6,237 nucleotides of DNA from Acidimicrobiaceae bacterium (GTDB lineage Bacteria; Actinomycetota; Acidimicrobiia; Acidimicrobiales; Salinilacustritrichaceae). The translations under genes and the position numbers were made by a program. The DNA lies in assembly GCA_003476595.1 (NCBI GenBank), contig DMTU01000220.1:1-6237 (forward strand), written 5' to 3'. This document shows positions 1 through 5,285 of the stretch, piece after piece. Below the pieces are notes generated by a model. It saw nothing but the letters and a program-made list of their open reading frames with translations, was not told the origin of the DNA and ran no database searches. The stretch's first letter is position 1. Each line of letters opens with the position of its first letter.

Positions 1-1073
1 TGGCCCAGGGCGATCGCGCCGCCGTTGACGTTGACCCGGTCCATGTCGACGTGGTGCTGGCCGGCCCACGACAGCACGACCGAGGCGAAGGCCTCGTTGA
101 CCTCGAACAGGTCGATGTCGTCCATGGTGAGGCCGCCGGAGCGCTCGAGCACCTTGGAGGTGGCCGGGATCGGGCCGGTCAGCATGGTGACGGGGTCGAC
201 GCCGGCGAGGGCGAAGGTGTGGAAGCGGGCACGCGGGGTGAGGCCGAGCTGCTTGGCCTTCTCCTCGGACATGATCAGCAGCGCCGAGGCGCCGTCGCAG
301 ATCTGGGAGGAGTTGCCGGCGGTGACCTTGCCGTCGGGGAGGAAGGCCGGCTTCAGGTTGGCCAGCGTCTCCATCGTGGTGTCGCGGATGCCCTCGTCGG
401 CCGTGGCCATCTGGTCGCCGGTGTCGATGAGCTCGCCGGTCTCCTTGTCGAGCTTCTTCACCTTGACCGGGACGATCTCGTTGTCGAAGCGGCCCTCGTC
501 GCGGGCGCGGGCGGCGCGGATCTGGCTCTCGAGGCCGATGCGGTCGAGGTCCTCGCGGGACAGGTCCCACTTGTTGGCGATGATCTCGGCGGACACGCCC
601 TGGGGGATCAGGCCCTTCCAGCCCTCGATGTACTCGACGTCGGCGTAGCGGCCGGCGGCCTTGGGGCCGAAAGGGATCGAGCCGGGGGTGATGGAGGCAC
701 CCATGGGGGTGGTGGTCATGACCTCGACGCCGGCGGCGACGGCGACGTCGTAGGCGCCGGCGATGACGCCCTGGGCGGCGAAGTGCGCCGCCTGCTGGCT
801 GGAGCCGCACTGGCGATCGACCGTGGTGGCGGGGACCGTCTCGGGCCAGCCGGCGGCGAGGACGGCGTTGCGGCCGATGTTGAGGCCCTGGTTGCCGACC
901 TGCATGACGCAGCCCATGACGACGTCGTCGACGAGCGCGGGGTCGAGGTCGTTGCGCTCGGCCAGGGCCTTGAGCACCTCGGCGGCCAGGTCGGACGGGT
1001 GCCAGCCGGACAGCTGGCCGAAGCGCTTGCCTCCGGGGGTGCGGACGGCGTCGACGATGACGGCGGTTGCCAT
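1..1073 (-). CDS. Thiolase (acetyl-CoA acetyltransferase family), C-terminus cut by window edge
   Basis: A thiolase cleaves 3-ketoacyl-CoA with CoA, or condenses two acyl-CoAs, in the cytoplasm. The visible 357 residues start MATAVIVDAVRTPGGKRFG, a typical family N-terminus. The nucleophilic cysteine is C89 in DRQCGSSQQA. NEAFA lies at 326-330, and the NGGAIALG segment, which precedes the catalytic histidine, runs to the edge. Family members are about 390 residues, so roughly 30-40 are missing, including the second catalytic cysteine (CxGxG). The ATG start is supported by AGGAG about 6 bases upstream, at 1080-1084. The sequence resembles the FadA5/FadA6-type thiolases of actinobacterial lipid and steroid breakdown, but the substrate cannot be fixed from sequence and no symbol is given. 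A palindrome 27-42 bases upstream suggests TetR-type control. The catalytic class is confident; the pathway is inference. Confidence 0.95.
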   Translation of the reverse strand, partial: MATAVIVDAVRTPGGKRFGQLSGWHPSDLAAEVLKALAERNDLDPALVDDVVMGCVMQVGNQGLNIGRNAVLAAGWPETVPATTVDRQCGSSQQAAHFAAQGVIAGAYDVAVAAGVEVMTTTPMGASITPGSIPFGPKAAGRYADVEYIEGWKGLIPQGVSAEIIANKWDLSREDLDRIGLESQIRAARARDEGRFDNEIVPVKVKKLDKETGELIDTGDQMATADEGIRDTTMETLANLKPAFLPDGKVTAGNSSQICDGASALLIMSEEKAKQLGLTPRARFHTFALAGVDPVTMLTGPIPATSKVLERSGGLTMDDIDLFEVNEAFASVVLSWAGQHHVDMDRVNVNGGAIALG

Positions 1074-1079
1074 GGGTGT

Positions 1080-1084
1080 CTCCT
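1080..1084 (-). promoter_or_regulatory. Shine-Dalgarno of the thiolase gene
   Basis: The minus strand reads AGGAG here, with a 6-base spacer to the ATG at 1073. It fixes the start codon and rules out a longer N-terminus. Confidence 0.75.
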
Positions 1085-1099
1085 ACGGGATCGCGAAAG

Positions 1100-1115
1100 T
1101 TGACCGATCAGTCAA
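1100..1115. promoter_or_regulatory. 16-bp near-palindrome, candidate TetR-family operator
   Basis: The plus strand reads TTGACCGATCAGTCAA. It is symmetric about its centre except for one base pair (C at position 6 against A at position 11). It sits 27-42 bases upstream of the thiolase ATG. On the minus strand it also contains TTGACT, a possible -35 hexamer, so a bound repressor could cover the promoter, although no good -10 follows. Palindromes of this size and GAC/GTC composition are typical targets of TetR-family regulators, which often control acyl-CoA genes in actinobacteria. It does not match the KstR consensus I know. No regulator gene lies in the window. Confidence 0.55.
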
Positions 1116-1156
1116 GACGAGTCTGTCTGCCTCGTCCGGTTTTCCGCAAGCAGGCG

Positions 1157-1202
1157 GCCGGTCAGCCCGTCGGGGCGGGCGAGGGCCGACGGGCCGACCG
1201 GC
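1157..1202 (-). terminator. Long GC-rich hairpin, probable terminator of the ApbE/cytochrome operon
   Basis: Arms at 1157-1173 and 1186-1202 pair over 17 bp with one mismatch around a 12-base loop. The hairpin lies 27 bases past the stop of the membrane cytochrome gene and before the thiolase promoter region, which is where an operon terminator is expected. No T-run follows on the minus strand, so it is not a classic intrinsic terminator. GC hairpins lacking a U-tract are commonly proposed as terminators in actinobacteria. It could instead be an mRNA 3'-end stabiliser. Confidence 0.55.
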
Positions 1203-1229
1203 GAGGAAGGGCGAGGCGGTAGGTGAACA

Positions 1230-1733
1230 TCAAGGCGGCGGCCGACGCGCGGCGATCGCCGTCCCGACGACCAGCGGGTTCCCGGCGTCGGTGCCGGCGG
1301 TGAAGGCGTGGAGCGTGGCGGCGACCGCCGCGCCGTGGCTACCGAGGTGGATCGTCCGCCACACCCGCTTCGGGAGCCGCCGCATCGCGAGGCTGGACAG
1401 CTGCACCGCGACGAGCAGCCACATCGCGACCACGCCGCCGGCGACGGCGACGGGCTCCCAGTCGCTGGCCAGGGGGATGAGGACGTCGGCGGCGCCGAAG
1501 TGCACGTAGGAGTCGGCCACGATGGCGGCGACGTGCAGCGCGGTGAAGGCGAGGGTGACGCCGGCGAGGCCCCGGTGCACGTCGAGCAGCCACGGGCCCT
1601 TCGGTCGGGTGCCGAGCGTGCGGGTGGCGAGGGCGAGCCCGGCCAGCAGCGACCCGAGGGCGGCCACCCACGCGGTGATGCCGGTGGCTCGGGTGAGGTA
1701 CCACCACAGCTCCGGGTGGAGGGTCAGGTGCAC
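1230..1733 (-). CDS. Ferric-reductase-like transmembrane cytochrome b (diheme)
   Basis: This 167-residue integral membrane protein belongs, by its features, to the ferric reductase-like transmembrane group (YedZ/MsrQ and NADPH-oxidase heme domains), which moves electrons across the membrane through b hemes. Hydrophobic helices lie at about 15-36, 55-73, 95-117 and 130-146. Two histidine pairs fit heme ligation: H53 and H67, spaced 14, and H129 and H142, spaced 13. H133 is a less likely alternative to H129. It has no fused flavin or NAD-binding domain, so electrons must come from or go to a partner. The GTG start overlaps the end of the upstream apbE-like gene by 10 bases, and GAGGAG lies 8 bases before it. 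The overlap supports one operon and a shared role in flavin-linked redox chemistry. The true electron donor and acceptor are unknown. Confidence 0.85.
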   Translation of the reverse strand: MHLTLHPELWWYLTRATGITAWVAALGSLLAGLALATRTLGTRPKGPWLLDVHRGLAGVTLAFTALHVAAIVADSYVHFGAADVLIPLASDWEPVAVAGGVVAMWLLVAVQLSSLAMRRLPKRVWRTIHLGSHGAAVAATLHAFTAGTDAGNPLVVGTAIAARRPPP

Positions 1734-2680
1734 GAGCTGGTCTCCTCGGGGAGGCTCGCCCGGTCGGCGAGCAGGGGGGCGATGTCACCGATCGCGCGGG
1801 TGGAGCCGTCGTCGAGGCTCACGAGGCCGACGCCGCCCTCCGCGGCGAGGAGCCGCTCGGCGTCGTCCCACGGCGCGAGGAGGGCGACCTTGGTGAGCAC
1901 CTCGGCGATCGCGGCCGTGGCGGCGACGACGGTGGCGCTGCGGCGGTCGTCGCCCGCCGGATGGCCGGTGCGGGGATCGAGCAGGTGGTGGGCCTCGCCG
2001 GAGGTCGTCGTCCACCGCCGACGCCGGGTGGTGGACGTGGCCACAGCGCCGTGGGTCAGGCCGATGGCCAGCGCGCTGGCGGCTGCGCCCGGACCGTGGT
2101 CCAGCGCGCACCACCACCCGTCCCCCGTCGGAGACGCGCCCGCGCAGCGCAGGTCGCCGCCGAGGTTGATGCAGGCCCCGAGGGCACCCGTCGCGAGCAC
2201 GGCTGCAAGGGCGCGATCGGCGCTGTACCCCTTGGCGATCCCGCCCAGGTCGAGTTCGACGCCGGGCGGGACCGTGAGGGTCGGACCGTCCGCCCGGCGA
2301 CCGATCGCCGGGCGGACGGCGGGCAGCGGTGGCGCTGTCCGTGGTGGGATCGGAGCACCCGTCTGCACGAGGTCGAGGGTGCGGTCGTAGCCCGCGGCGC
2401 AGAGGTGGCCGCCGAGGCGGGGGTCGAACCACCCCTCGGTCCGGTCGAGGGCCTCGAGGGCCAGGGCCACCAGCTCGGCGGTCTCCTCGCTGACCGGGCC
2501 CACGCCGGGCGCCCCACGGCGGATCTCGGAGTCGGGGCGGAAGCGCGACCACCGGGCTTCGTCGGTGCGCACGACCGCTTCGGCCAGGTCGCAGGCCGCG
2601 GGAGGTGCATCGACGACCTGCACGTGGCAGTCAGTGCCCATCGCCCGGAATCGGTGCTCGTCGACGAGGACGACCTGCAC
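1724..2680 (-). CDS. apbE: FAD:protein FMN transferase (ApbE family)
   Basis: ApbE enzymes use FAD and Mg2+ to attach FMN covalently to Ser/Thr of target proteins. The 318-residue length is normal. Motifs in order are FRAMGTDCHV at 11-20, WFDPRLGG at 84-91, DLGGIAKGYSADRA at 144-157 (the strongest signature), INLGGDLR at 171-178, ATS at 214-216 with an arginine run, LLDPRTGHP at 233-241, and AEVLTK at 259-264. In the last motif the metal-binding Asp of the best-studied enzymes is Glu260, a change I regard as common in actinobacterial members. No signal peptide or lipobox is visible, so the protein may be cytoplasmic, unlike many ApbE lipoproteins. The GTG start has GGGAG 6 bases upstream; starting at Met14 would remove part of the FRAMGT motif. 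It begins 2 bases after the upstream gene and overlaps the cytochrome gene. No FMN-binding-domain acceptor or clear DxxSGAT-type acceptor motif is encoded nearby, so its target is unknown. Confidence 0.93.
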   Translation of the reverse strand: MQVVLVDEHRFRAMGTDCHVQVVDAPPAACDLAEAVVRTDEARWSRFRPDSEIRRGAPGVGPVSEETAELVALALEALDRTEGWFDPRLGGHLCAAGYDRTLDLVQTGAPIPPRTAPPLPAVRPAIGRRADGPTLTVPPGVELDLGGIAKGYSADRALAAVLATGALGACINLGGDLRCAGASPTGDGWWCALDHGPGAAASALAIGLTHGAVATSTTRRRRWTTTSGEAHHLLDPRTGHPAGDDRRSATVVAATAAIAEVLTKVALLAPWDDAERLLAAEGGVGLVSLDDGSTRAIGDIAPLLADRASLPEETSSCT

Positions 2681-2682
2681 GG

Positions 2683-3045
2683 TCAGCTCCCGCTGCTCGT
2701 CGTGCGCGGCGCGGCCGGGCGAGGGGCCGGCGCCGGTGCAGGGGCCGGGACCGGGGTGAGCGTGGGCGTCGCGCCCGGGCGGACGACCGGCGGACTGGTG
2801 GGAGCCGCCGTGGGGACGGGGAGGTGCCGGCGCACGATGACGATCCGAGCGGGCGCCGGGACGGAGACCGTCGCTGCCGAGGCGGTGCTCAGATCGAGCG
2901 GCGCCGGTTCGTCGGCCGGGCTGACCATGAGCCCGACCATCGCCAGGGTGCCGGCCGTGGCGGCCCCGGCGACCACGAGCCGGGCCCCGGCCGCCGGGTG
3001 CGGCCGCTTCCGCTTCGCCCGGGGGCGAGCCGGATCAGTCGTCAT
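2683..3045 (-). CDS. Small membrane-anchored Pro/Ala-rich protein, function unknown
   Basis: I do not recognise a family for this 120-residue protein. Residues 1-22 are basic (RAKRKRPH). One hydrophobic helix spans about 23-44, ending MVGLMVSP. The rest, predicted to be outside by the positive-inside rule, is low in complexity and rich in Pro, Ala, Val and Thr, including PVPAPAPAPAPRP near 97-109. It ends TTSSGS. It looks like a membrane-anchored spacer or scaffold, not an enzyme. Its ATG lies inside the last codons of the upstream Asp-rich gene, with an 11-base overlap (ATGACGACTGA). There is no convincing Shine-Dalgarno, which points to translational coupling. The layout of helix followed by Pro/Ala linker mirrors the upstream gene. 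Expression as a protein is likely from the operon structure, but the role is unknown. Confidence 0.7.
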   Translation of the reverse strand: MTTDPARPRAKRKRPHPAAGARLVVAGAATAGTLAMVGLMVSPADEPAPLDLSTASAATVSVPAPARIVIVRRHLPVPTAAPTSPPVVRPGATPTLTPVPAPAPAPAPRPAAPRTTSSGS

Positions 3046-3442
3046 CGTCGTCGTCCCAGTCGTCGTCGTCCTCGTGGTCGTCGTCGTCCCACTCGTCGTC
3101 GTCGTGATCGTCGTCCCACTCGTCGTCGTCCCACTCGTCGTCGTCGTCCCGGTCGCCGTCGTCGCTGGTGACCAGGGCGACCGCAGGCGCGGGTGCCGGG
3201 GCCGGGGCCGGGGAGCCCGCCACCGGTGCCGCGGGCGGGAGGTCGTACACGTCCTGGTAGATCACCTCGACCGGCGCCGTGGTCACCTCGGGCTCCGGTT
3301 CCCCGACCAGGACCGCAGCGGGAGCGGGCGACGGCGCCGGCGACCCGGTGGACACGGTCACCGCGCCGGCGACGGAGACGAGGGCGACGCCGGCAGCGAC
3401 GGCGCCGCCGAGGGCGAGGGCGGTGGTGCGCGTGAGGGCCAT
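3035..3442 (-). CDS. Exported or anchored protein with an Asp/Trp-rich acidic C-terminal tail
   Basis: First gene of the operon, 135 residues, with no recognised domain. Residues 1-32 form a signal peptide or N-terminal anchor (MALTRTTALALGG, then an Ala/Val/Gly helix). A Pro/Ala/Val linker follows, with PVEVIYQDVYDLPPA near 58-72 and SPAPAPAPAPA near 78-88. The last 43 residues (93-135) contain 30 Asp, 4 Glu, 4 Trp and 2 His, in loose units such as DDDEWDDD. Such a tail is strongly negative and could bind calcium, ferric or other cations, or act as a soluble spacer; this is inference. The DNA is a run of GAC codons that also looks open on the plus strand, where it would give a meaningless Val-rich peptide. 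No Shine-Dalgarno is seen, but a TACGTT -10-like element 6 bases upstream suggests a leaderless start. Operon position with apbE and a cytochrome b suggests a surface redox role. Confidence 0.75.
   Translation of the reverse strand: MALTRTTALALGGAVAAGVALVSVAGAVTVSTGSPAPSPAPAAVLVGEPEPEVTTAPVEVIYQDVYDLPPAAPVAGSPAPAPAPAPAVALVTSDDGDRDDDDEWDDDEWDDDHDDDEWDDDDHEDDDDWDDDDDD
3041..3165. repeat. GAC/GTC trinucleotide-rich tract coding for the acidic tail
   Basis: The plus strand is a near-continuous series of GTC triplets, broken by CCACTC and similar spacers. The unit CGTCGTCCCACTCGTCGTC recurs with small changes at about 3083-3150. All units are multiples of three, so replication slippage would lengthen or shorten the Asp tail without a frameshift. 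Confidence 0.7.
3191..3213 (+). other. Potential G-quadruplex motif within the Asp-rich gene
   Basis: Four G-runs (GGG, GGGG, GGGG, GGGG) are separated by loops of 4, 2 and 2 bases on the plus strand, the template strand of the host gene. The motif follows from the Pro/Ala codon repeat, so it may be a by-product of coding composition. Only the motif is seen; folding is not shown. Confidence 0.4.
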
Positions 3443-3448
3443 GTCGGC

Positions 3449-3454
3449 AACGTA
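3449..3454 (-). promoter_or_regulatory. Candidate -10 element (TACGTT) for a leaderless operon start
   Basis: The minus strand reads TACGTT, matching the actinobacterial TANNNT pattern, and ends 6 bases before the ATG at 3442. That spacing would place the transcript start at or next to the ATG. It fits the absence of a Shine-Dalgarno. No clear -35 is present at normal spacing, so support is modest. Confidence 0.4.
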
Positions 3455-3542
3455 GGGACGCGCCCACCAAGGCGATGTCAGCCCTCGGCAAAGGGTTTCC
3501 TAAGCCGGTGGCTGCGGACCAGGGCTGCGGTCGGCCATCCTT

Positions 3543-3548
3543 GGAGAG
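3543..3548 (+). promoter_or_regulatory. Shine-Dalgarno of the QEGLA-motif protein gene
   Basis: GGAGAG lies just before the ATG at 3551. The core GGAG is 4 bases from the start, slightly short but usable. It supports this ATG over the long upstream open frame, which is antisense to the apbE operon. Confidence 0.55.
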
Positions 3549-3550
3549 CC

Positions 3551-4864
3551 ATGGCAGAGACCTACGAGGAGACGGTGCGCGCCCTCTCCGACGCGATCGT
3601 CGACGCGCAGCGCCCGGTTCGGATCCTCGACGCCATCAAGTGGGACGACCACGTGCGCGACGCGTTCTTCGCCTCGGGGTGCCGGGAGCAGCCGGTCGTG
3701 GACGAGGACTGGTACGCGCAGCGGGACCTCGGCTTCGACCTCGACGCGGCCCGCGAGCAGTTCCTCGACATCGAGCTGTGGATCAACACCTCGCTCGGCA
3801 CGACGTCCACGCTCTCCCAGCTGCTGAAGCGGACGTGCGAGCAGTACCGCCTCACGCTCGACATGCTCGAGGCCCGTGGCACCGACGGCTTCGGGCCGCT
3901 GGCCGCGCAGCTCTACGGCACGACCGATGACGTCTTCCACGCCGGCGGCCCGCGGGTGGCCGACCTCGCCGGCCAGTTCCGAGACGCGCTCAGCTGGGTG
4001 TCGGACCTGCCCATCGACGAGCGGGACGAGAAGGGCATCGACGGCGAGTCCGCGGTCACGCAGCTGCAGGCGCGCCTCGACGACTCGATGGGCCCCGGCA
4101 TGGTCAACGTCGTGCTCGACGACGGCATCGTCGCCGACGCCGCCGCCGGCTCGGACTACATCAAGCTGCGCGCGGATGCCATGTTCTCGGAGCGCCAGCT
4201 GGAGCAGCTCGAGTCCCACGAGGGCTGGGTGCACGTCGGCACCAGCGACAACGGCCGGGCCCAGCCGTACTGCACCTTCCTCGGGAAGGCGCCGCCGCCG
4301 GTCAACGTGACCCAGGAGGGCCTCGCCACCCTCACCGAGATCCTCTCGCTCACCTCGCACCCGATCCGCCTGCTGCGCATCGCCGACCGCATCGAGGCCA
4401 TCGCCCTCGTCGAGGACGGCGCGTCGTTCGTGGAGGTCGTCGAGCACTTCCGCACGCTCGGCCTCGACGAGGACGAGTGCTGGCAGCTGGTCATGCGGGT
4501 CTTCCGCGGCTCCACGCCCACCGGGCGGCCCTTCACCAAGGACCTCGGCTACGGCAAGGGCCTCGTGCTCACCTACGCCTACGTCCGGGTGGCGATCCGC
4601 ACCGGCCGGCTCGACCGGGTGCCGCTGCTGTTCTGCGGCAAGGTCGACATCAACAACATGGGGGCGGTGAACGCCCTCTACGACGAGGGCCTCATCGACC
4701 CGCCGGCGTTCCTTCCCGAGGTGTTCCGCGACGTCAACGCCCTGGCCGCCCAGGTCGCGTTCAGCCGGTTCCTGCGCGACCTCGACTTCGATCGCCTCGC
4801 CGCCGACTACGGCCCGCTGCTCGGAGCACCGGCCGTGCCGGAGGAACCCGACACGCTGGACTGA
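3551..4864 (+). CDS. QEGLA-motif protein, DUF1704/MATCAP-like putative zinc carboxypeptidase
   Basis: This 437-residue protein matches the family often annotated as flavohemoglobin expression-modulating QEGLA motif protein (DUF1704, TIGR02421). Eukaryotic relatives are MATCAP tyrosine carboxypeptidases, which remove C-terminal Tyr from tubulin using an HExxxH zinc site plus a downstream Glu. Here HEGWVH occupies 223-228, so H223 and H228 would bind zinc and E224 would be the catalytic base. QEGLA at 255-259 supplies E256, 28 residues after H228. Other conserved-looking parts are FRGSTPTGRPFTKDLGYGKG at 318-337 and a hydrophilic N-terminal region rich in acidic residues. There is no signal peptide or membrane segment, so it should be cytoplasmic. 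The open frame continues far upstream, but that stretch is antisense to other genes. The gene is divergent from the apbE operon with about 108 bases between them. The bacterial substrate is unknown; peptidase activity is inferred from motif conservation. Confidence 0.9.
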   Translation: MAETYEETVRALSDAIVDAQRPVRILDAIKWDDHVRDAFFASGCREQPVVDEDWYAQRDLGFDLDAAREQFLDIELWINTSLGTTSTLSQLLKRTCEQYRLTLDMLEARGTDGFGPLAAQLYGTTDDVFHAGGPRVADLAGQFRDALSWVSDLPIDERDEKGIDGESAVTQLQARLDDSMGPGMVNVVLDDGIVADAAAGSDYIKLRADAMFSERQLEQLESHEGWVHVGTSDNGRAQPYCTFLGKAPPPVNVTQEGLATLTEILSLTSHPIRLLRIADRIEAIALVEDGASFVEVVEHFRTLGLDEDECWQLVMRVFRGSTPTGRPFTKDLGYGKGLVLTYAYVRVAIRTGRLDRVPLLFCGKVDINNMGAVNALYDEGLIDPPAFLPEVFRDVNALAAQVAFSRFLRDLDFDRLAADYGPLLGAPAVPEEPDTLD

Positions 4865-4872
4865 CCCGCTCG

Positions 4873-4904
4873 GGCCTGACCCGGCGCGCCGGCCAGGTCA
4901 GGCC
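4873..4904. terminator. Inverted repeat between convergent genes, possible bidirectional terminator
   Basis: GGCCTGACC at 4873-4881 and GGTCAGGCC at 4896-4904 are perfect 9-bp complements. Between and partly overlapping them is a 12-bp perfect palindrome, CCGGCGCGCCGG, at 4881-4892. The structure starts 8 bases after the stop of the QEGLA gene and covers the stop codon of the minus-strand gene at 4898. That convergent position suits a two-way terminator, but no T-run follows on either strand. Confidence 0.5.
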
Positions 4905-5224
4905 AGGAGCTGCATCGCGAGGCTGACCACACCGAGGAGCACGGCGATCATGCCGAGCACGACACCGGTGCGCGCCTTGGAGAAGCTCGCGGCGCCAGGG
5001 CCCCTGCGCATGGCGGGGACCCCCGTGGCGATGGCGAGCCCCGCCAGCGCGAGGGCGAGCAGCCCGAGGCCGGGCAGGGTGGCGACCACGACGCCGGTGC
5101 CACCGGCGAGCAGCGACACGAGACCCGGCCGGCGGCGGACGACGCTCCCGGCGTCGCGGGTGTCCGCACCGTCGTCCGCGTCGACCTCGCTCGCGTCGTG
5201 GTGCTGCGTCGTCGGGTGGGTCAC
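4898..5224 (-). CDS. Small DUF4190-like membrane protein
   Basis: The protein has 108 residues and no known enzymatic motif. Residues 1-32 are polar and acidic with His (QHHDASEVDADDGAD), then RRR as a topology signal. Hydrophobic segments lie at about 35-50, 52-70 and 86-106, separated by a basic loop (MRRGPGAASFSKAR). The pattern of a helical hairpin, a short basic loop, then a G-V-V-L-G-M helix resembles DUF4190-type small actinobacterial membrane proteins; this is a pattern match by eye. The GTG start has AGGGG 5 bases upstream. It is divergent from the phoD-like gene, with 61 bases between the starts, and convergent with the QEGLA gene. Function is unknown. Confidence 0.75.
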   Translation of the reverse strand: MTHPTTQHHDASEVDADDGADTRDAGSVVRRRPGLVSLLAGGTGVVVATLPGLGLLALALAGLAIATGVPAMRRGPGAASFSKARTGVVLGMIAVLLGVVSLAMQLLA

Positions 5225-5270
5225 CGCGACCCCTTACCCGGGACGAGCGGGGAACAGTGCGAGATCGGGT

Positions 5271-5276
5271 TACGGT
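5271..5276 (+). promoter_or_regulatory. Candidate -10 element (TACGGT) upstream of phoD-like gene
   Basis: TACGGT fits TANNNT and ends 9 bases before the ATG at 5286. No Shine-Dalgarno is seen in the intervening bases (CGGCCGGCC), so a leaderless or very short leader transcript is plausible. The -35 region is unclear. Confidence 0.35.
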
Positions 5277-5285
5277 CGGCCGGCC

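Noticed and set aside
51..1103. Plus-strand open frame of 350 codons over the thiolase
   Set aside because: Gly/Ala/Val/Asp-rich composition without motifs; it is a high-GC shadow of the thiolase gene, whose active-site motifs are intact on the minus strand.
2770..2800. RPGAT string in the 120-residue protein as an ApbE flavinylation site
   Set aside because: The acceptor motif needs an Asp upstream and Ser/Thr before Gly-Ala; here these are Val and Pro, so it does not fit.
3041..3165. CRISPR-like array
   Set aside because: The repeats are contiguous GTC-based codons with no unique spacers of constant length; this is a coding low-complexity tract.
3467..3544. CCAAGG...ATG and CAT...CCTTGG inverted repeat flanking the divergent intergenic region
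   Set aside because: Arms are short, need a 2-base bulge and lie about 60 bases apart, so they are compatible with chance.
1961..3550. Long plus-strand open frame continuing upstream of the QEGLA gene, giving Val- and Gly/Arg-rich protein
   Set aside because: It is antisense to ApbE and the two small proteins, whose minus-strand reading has clear motifs. The Val runs are the reverse reading of the GAC tract. Homology to the family starts at the ATG at 3551, which has a Shine-Dalgarno.
3500..4447. Minus-strand open frame of 315 codons opposite the QEGLA gene
   Set aside because: No recognisable motif and composition typical of an antisense shadow; the plus strand carries HExxxH and QEGLA.
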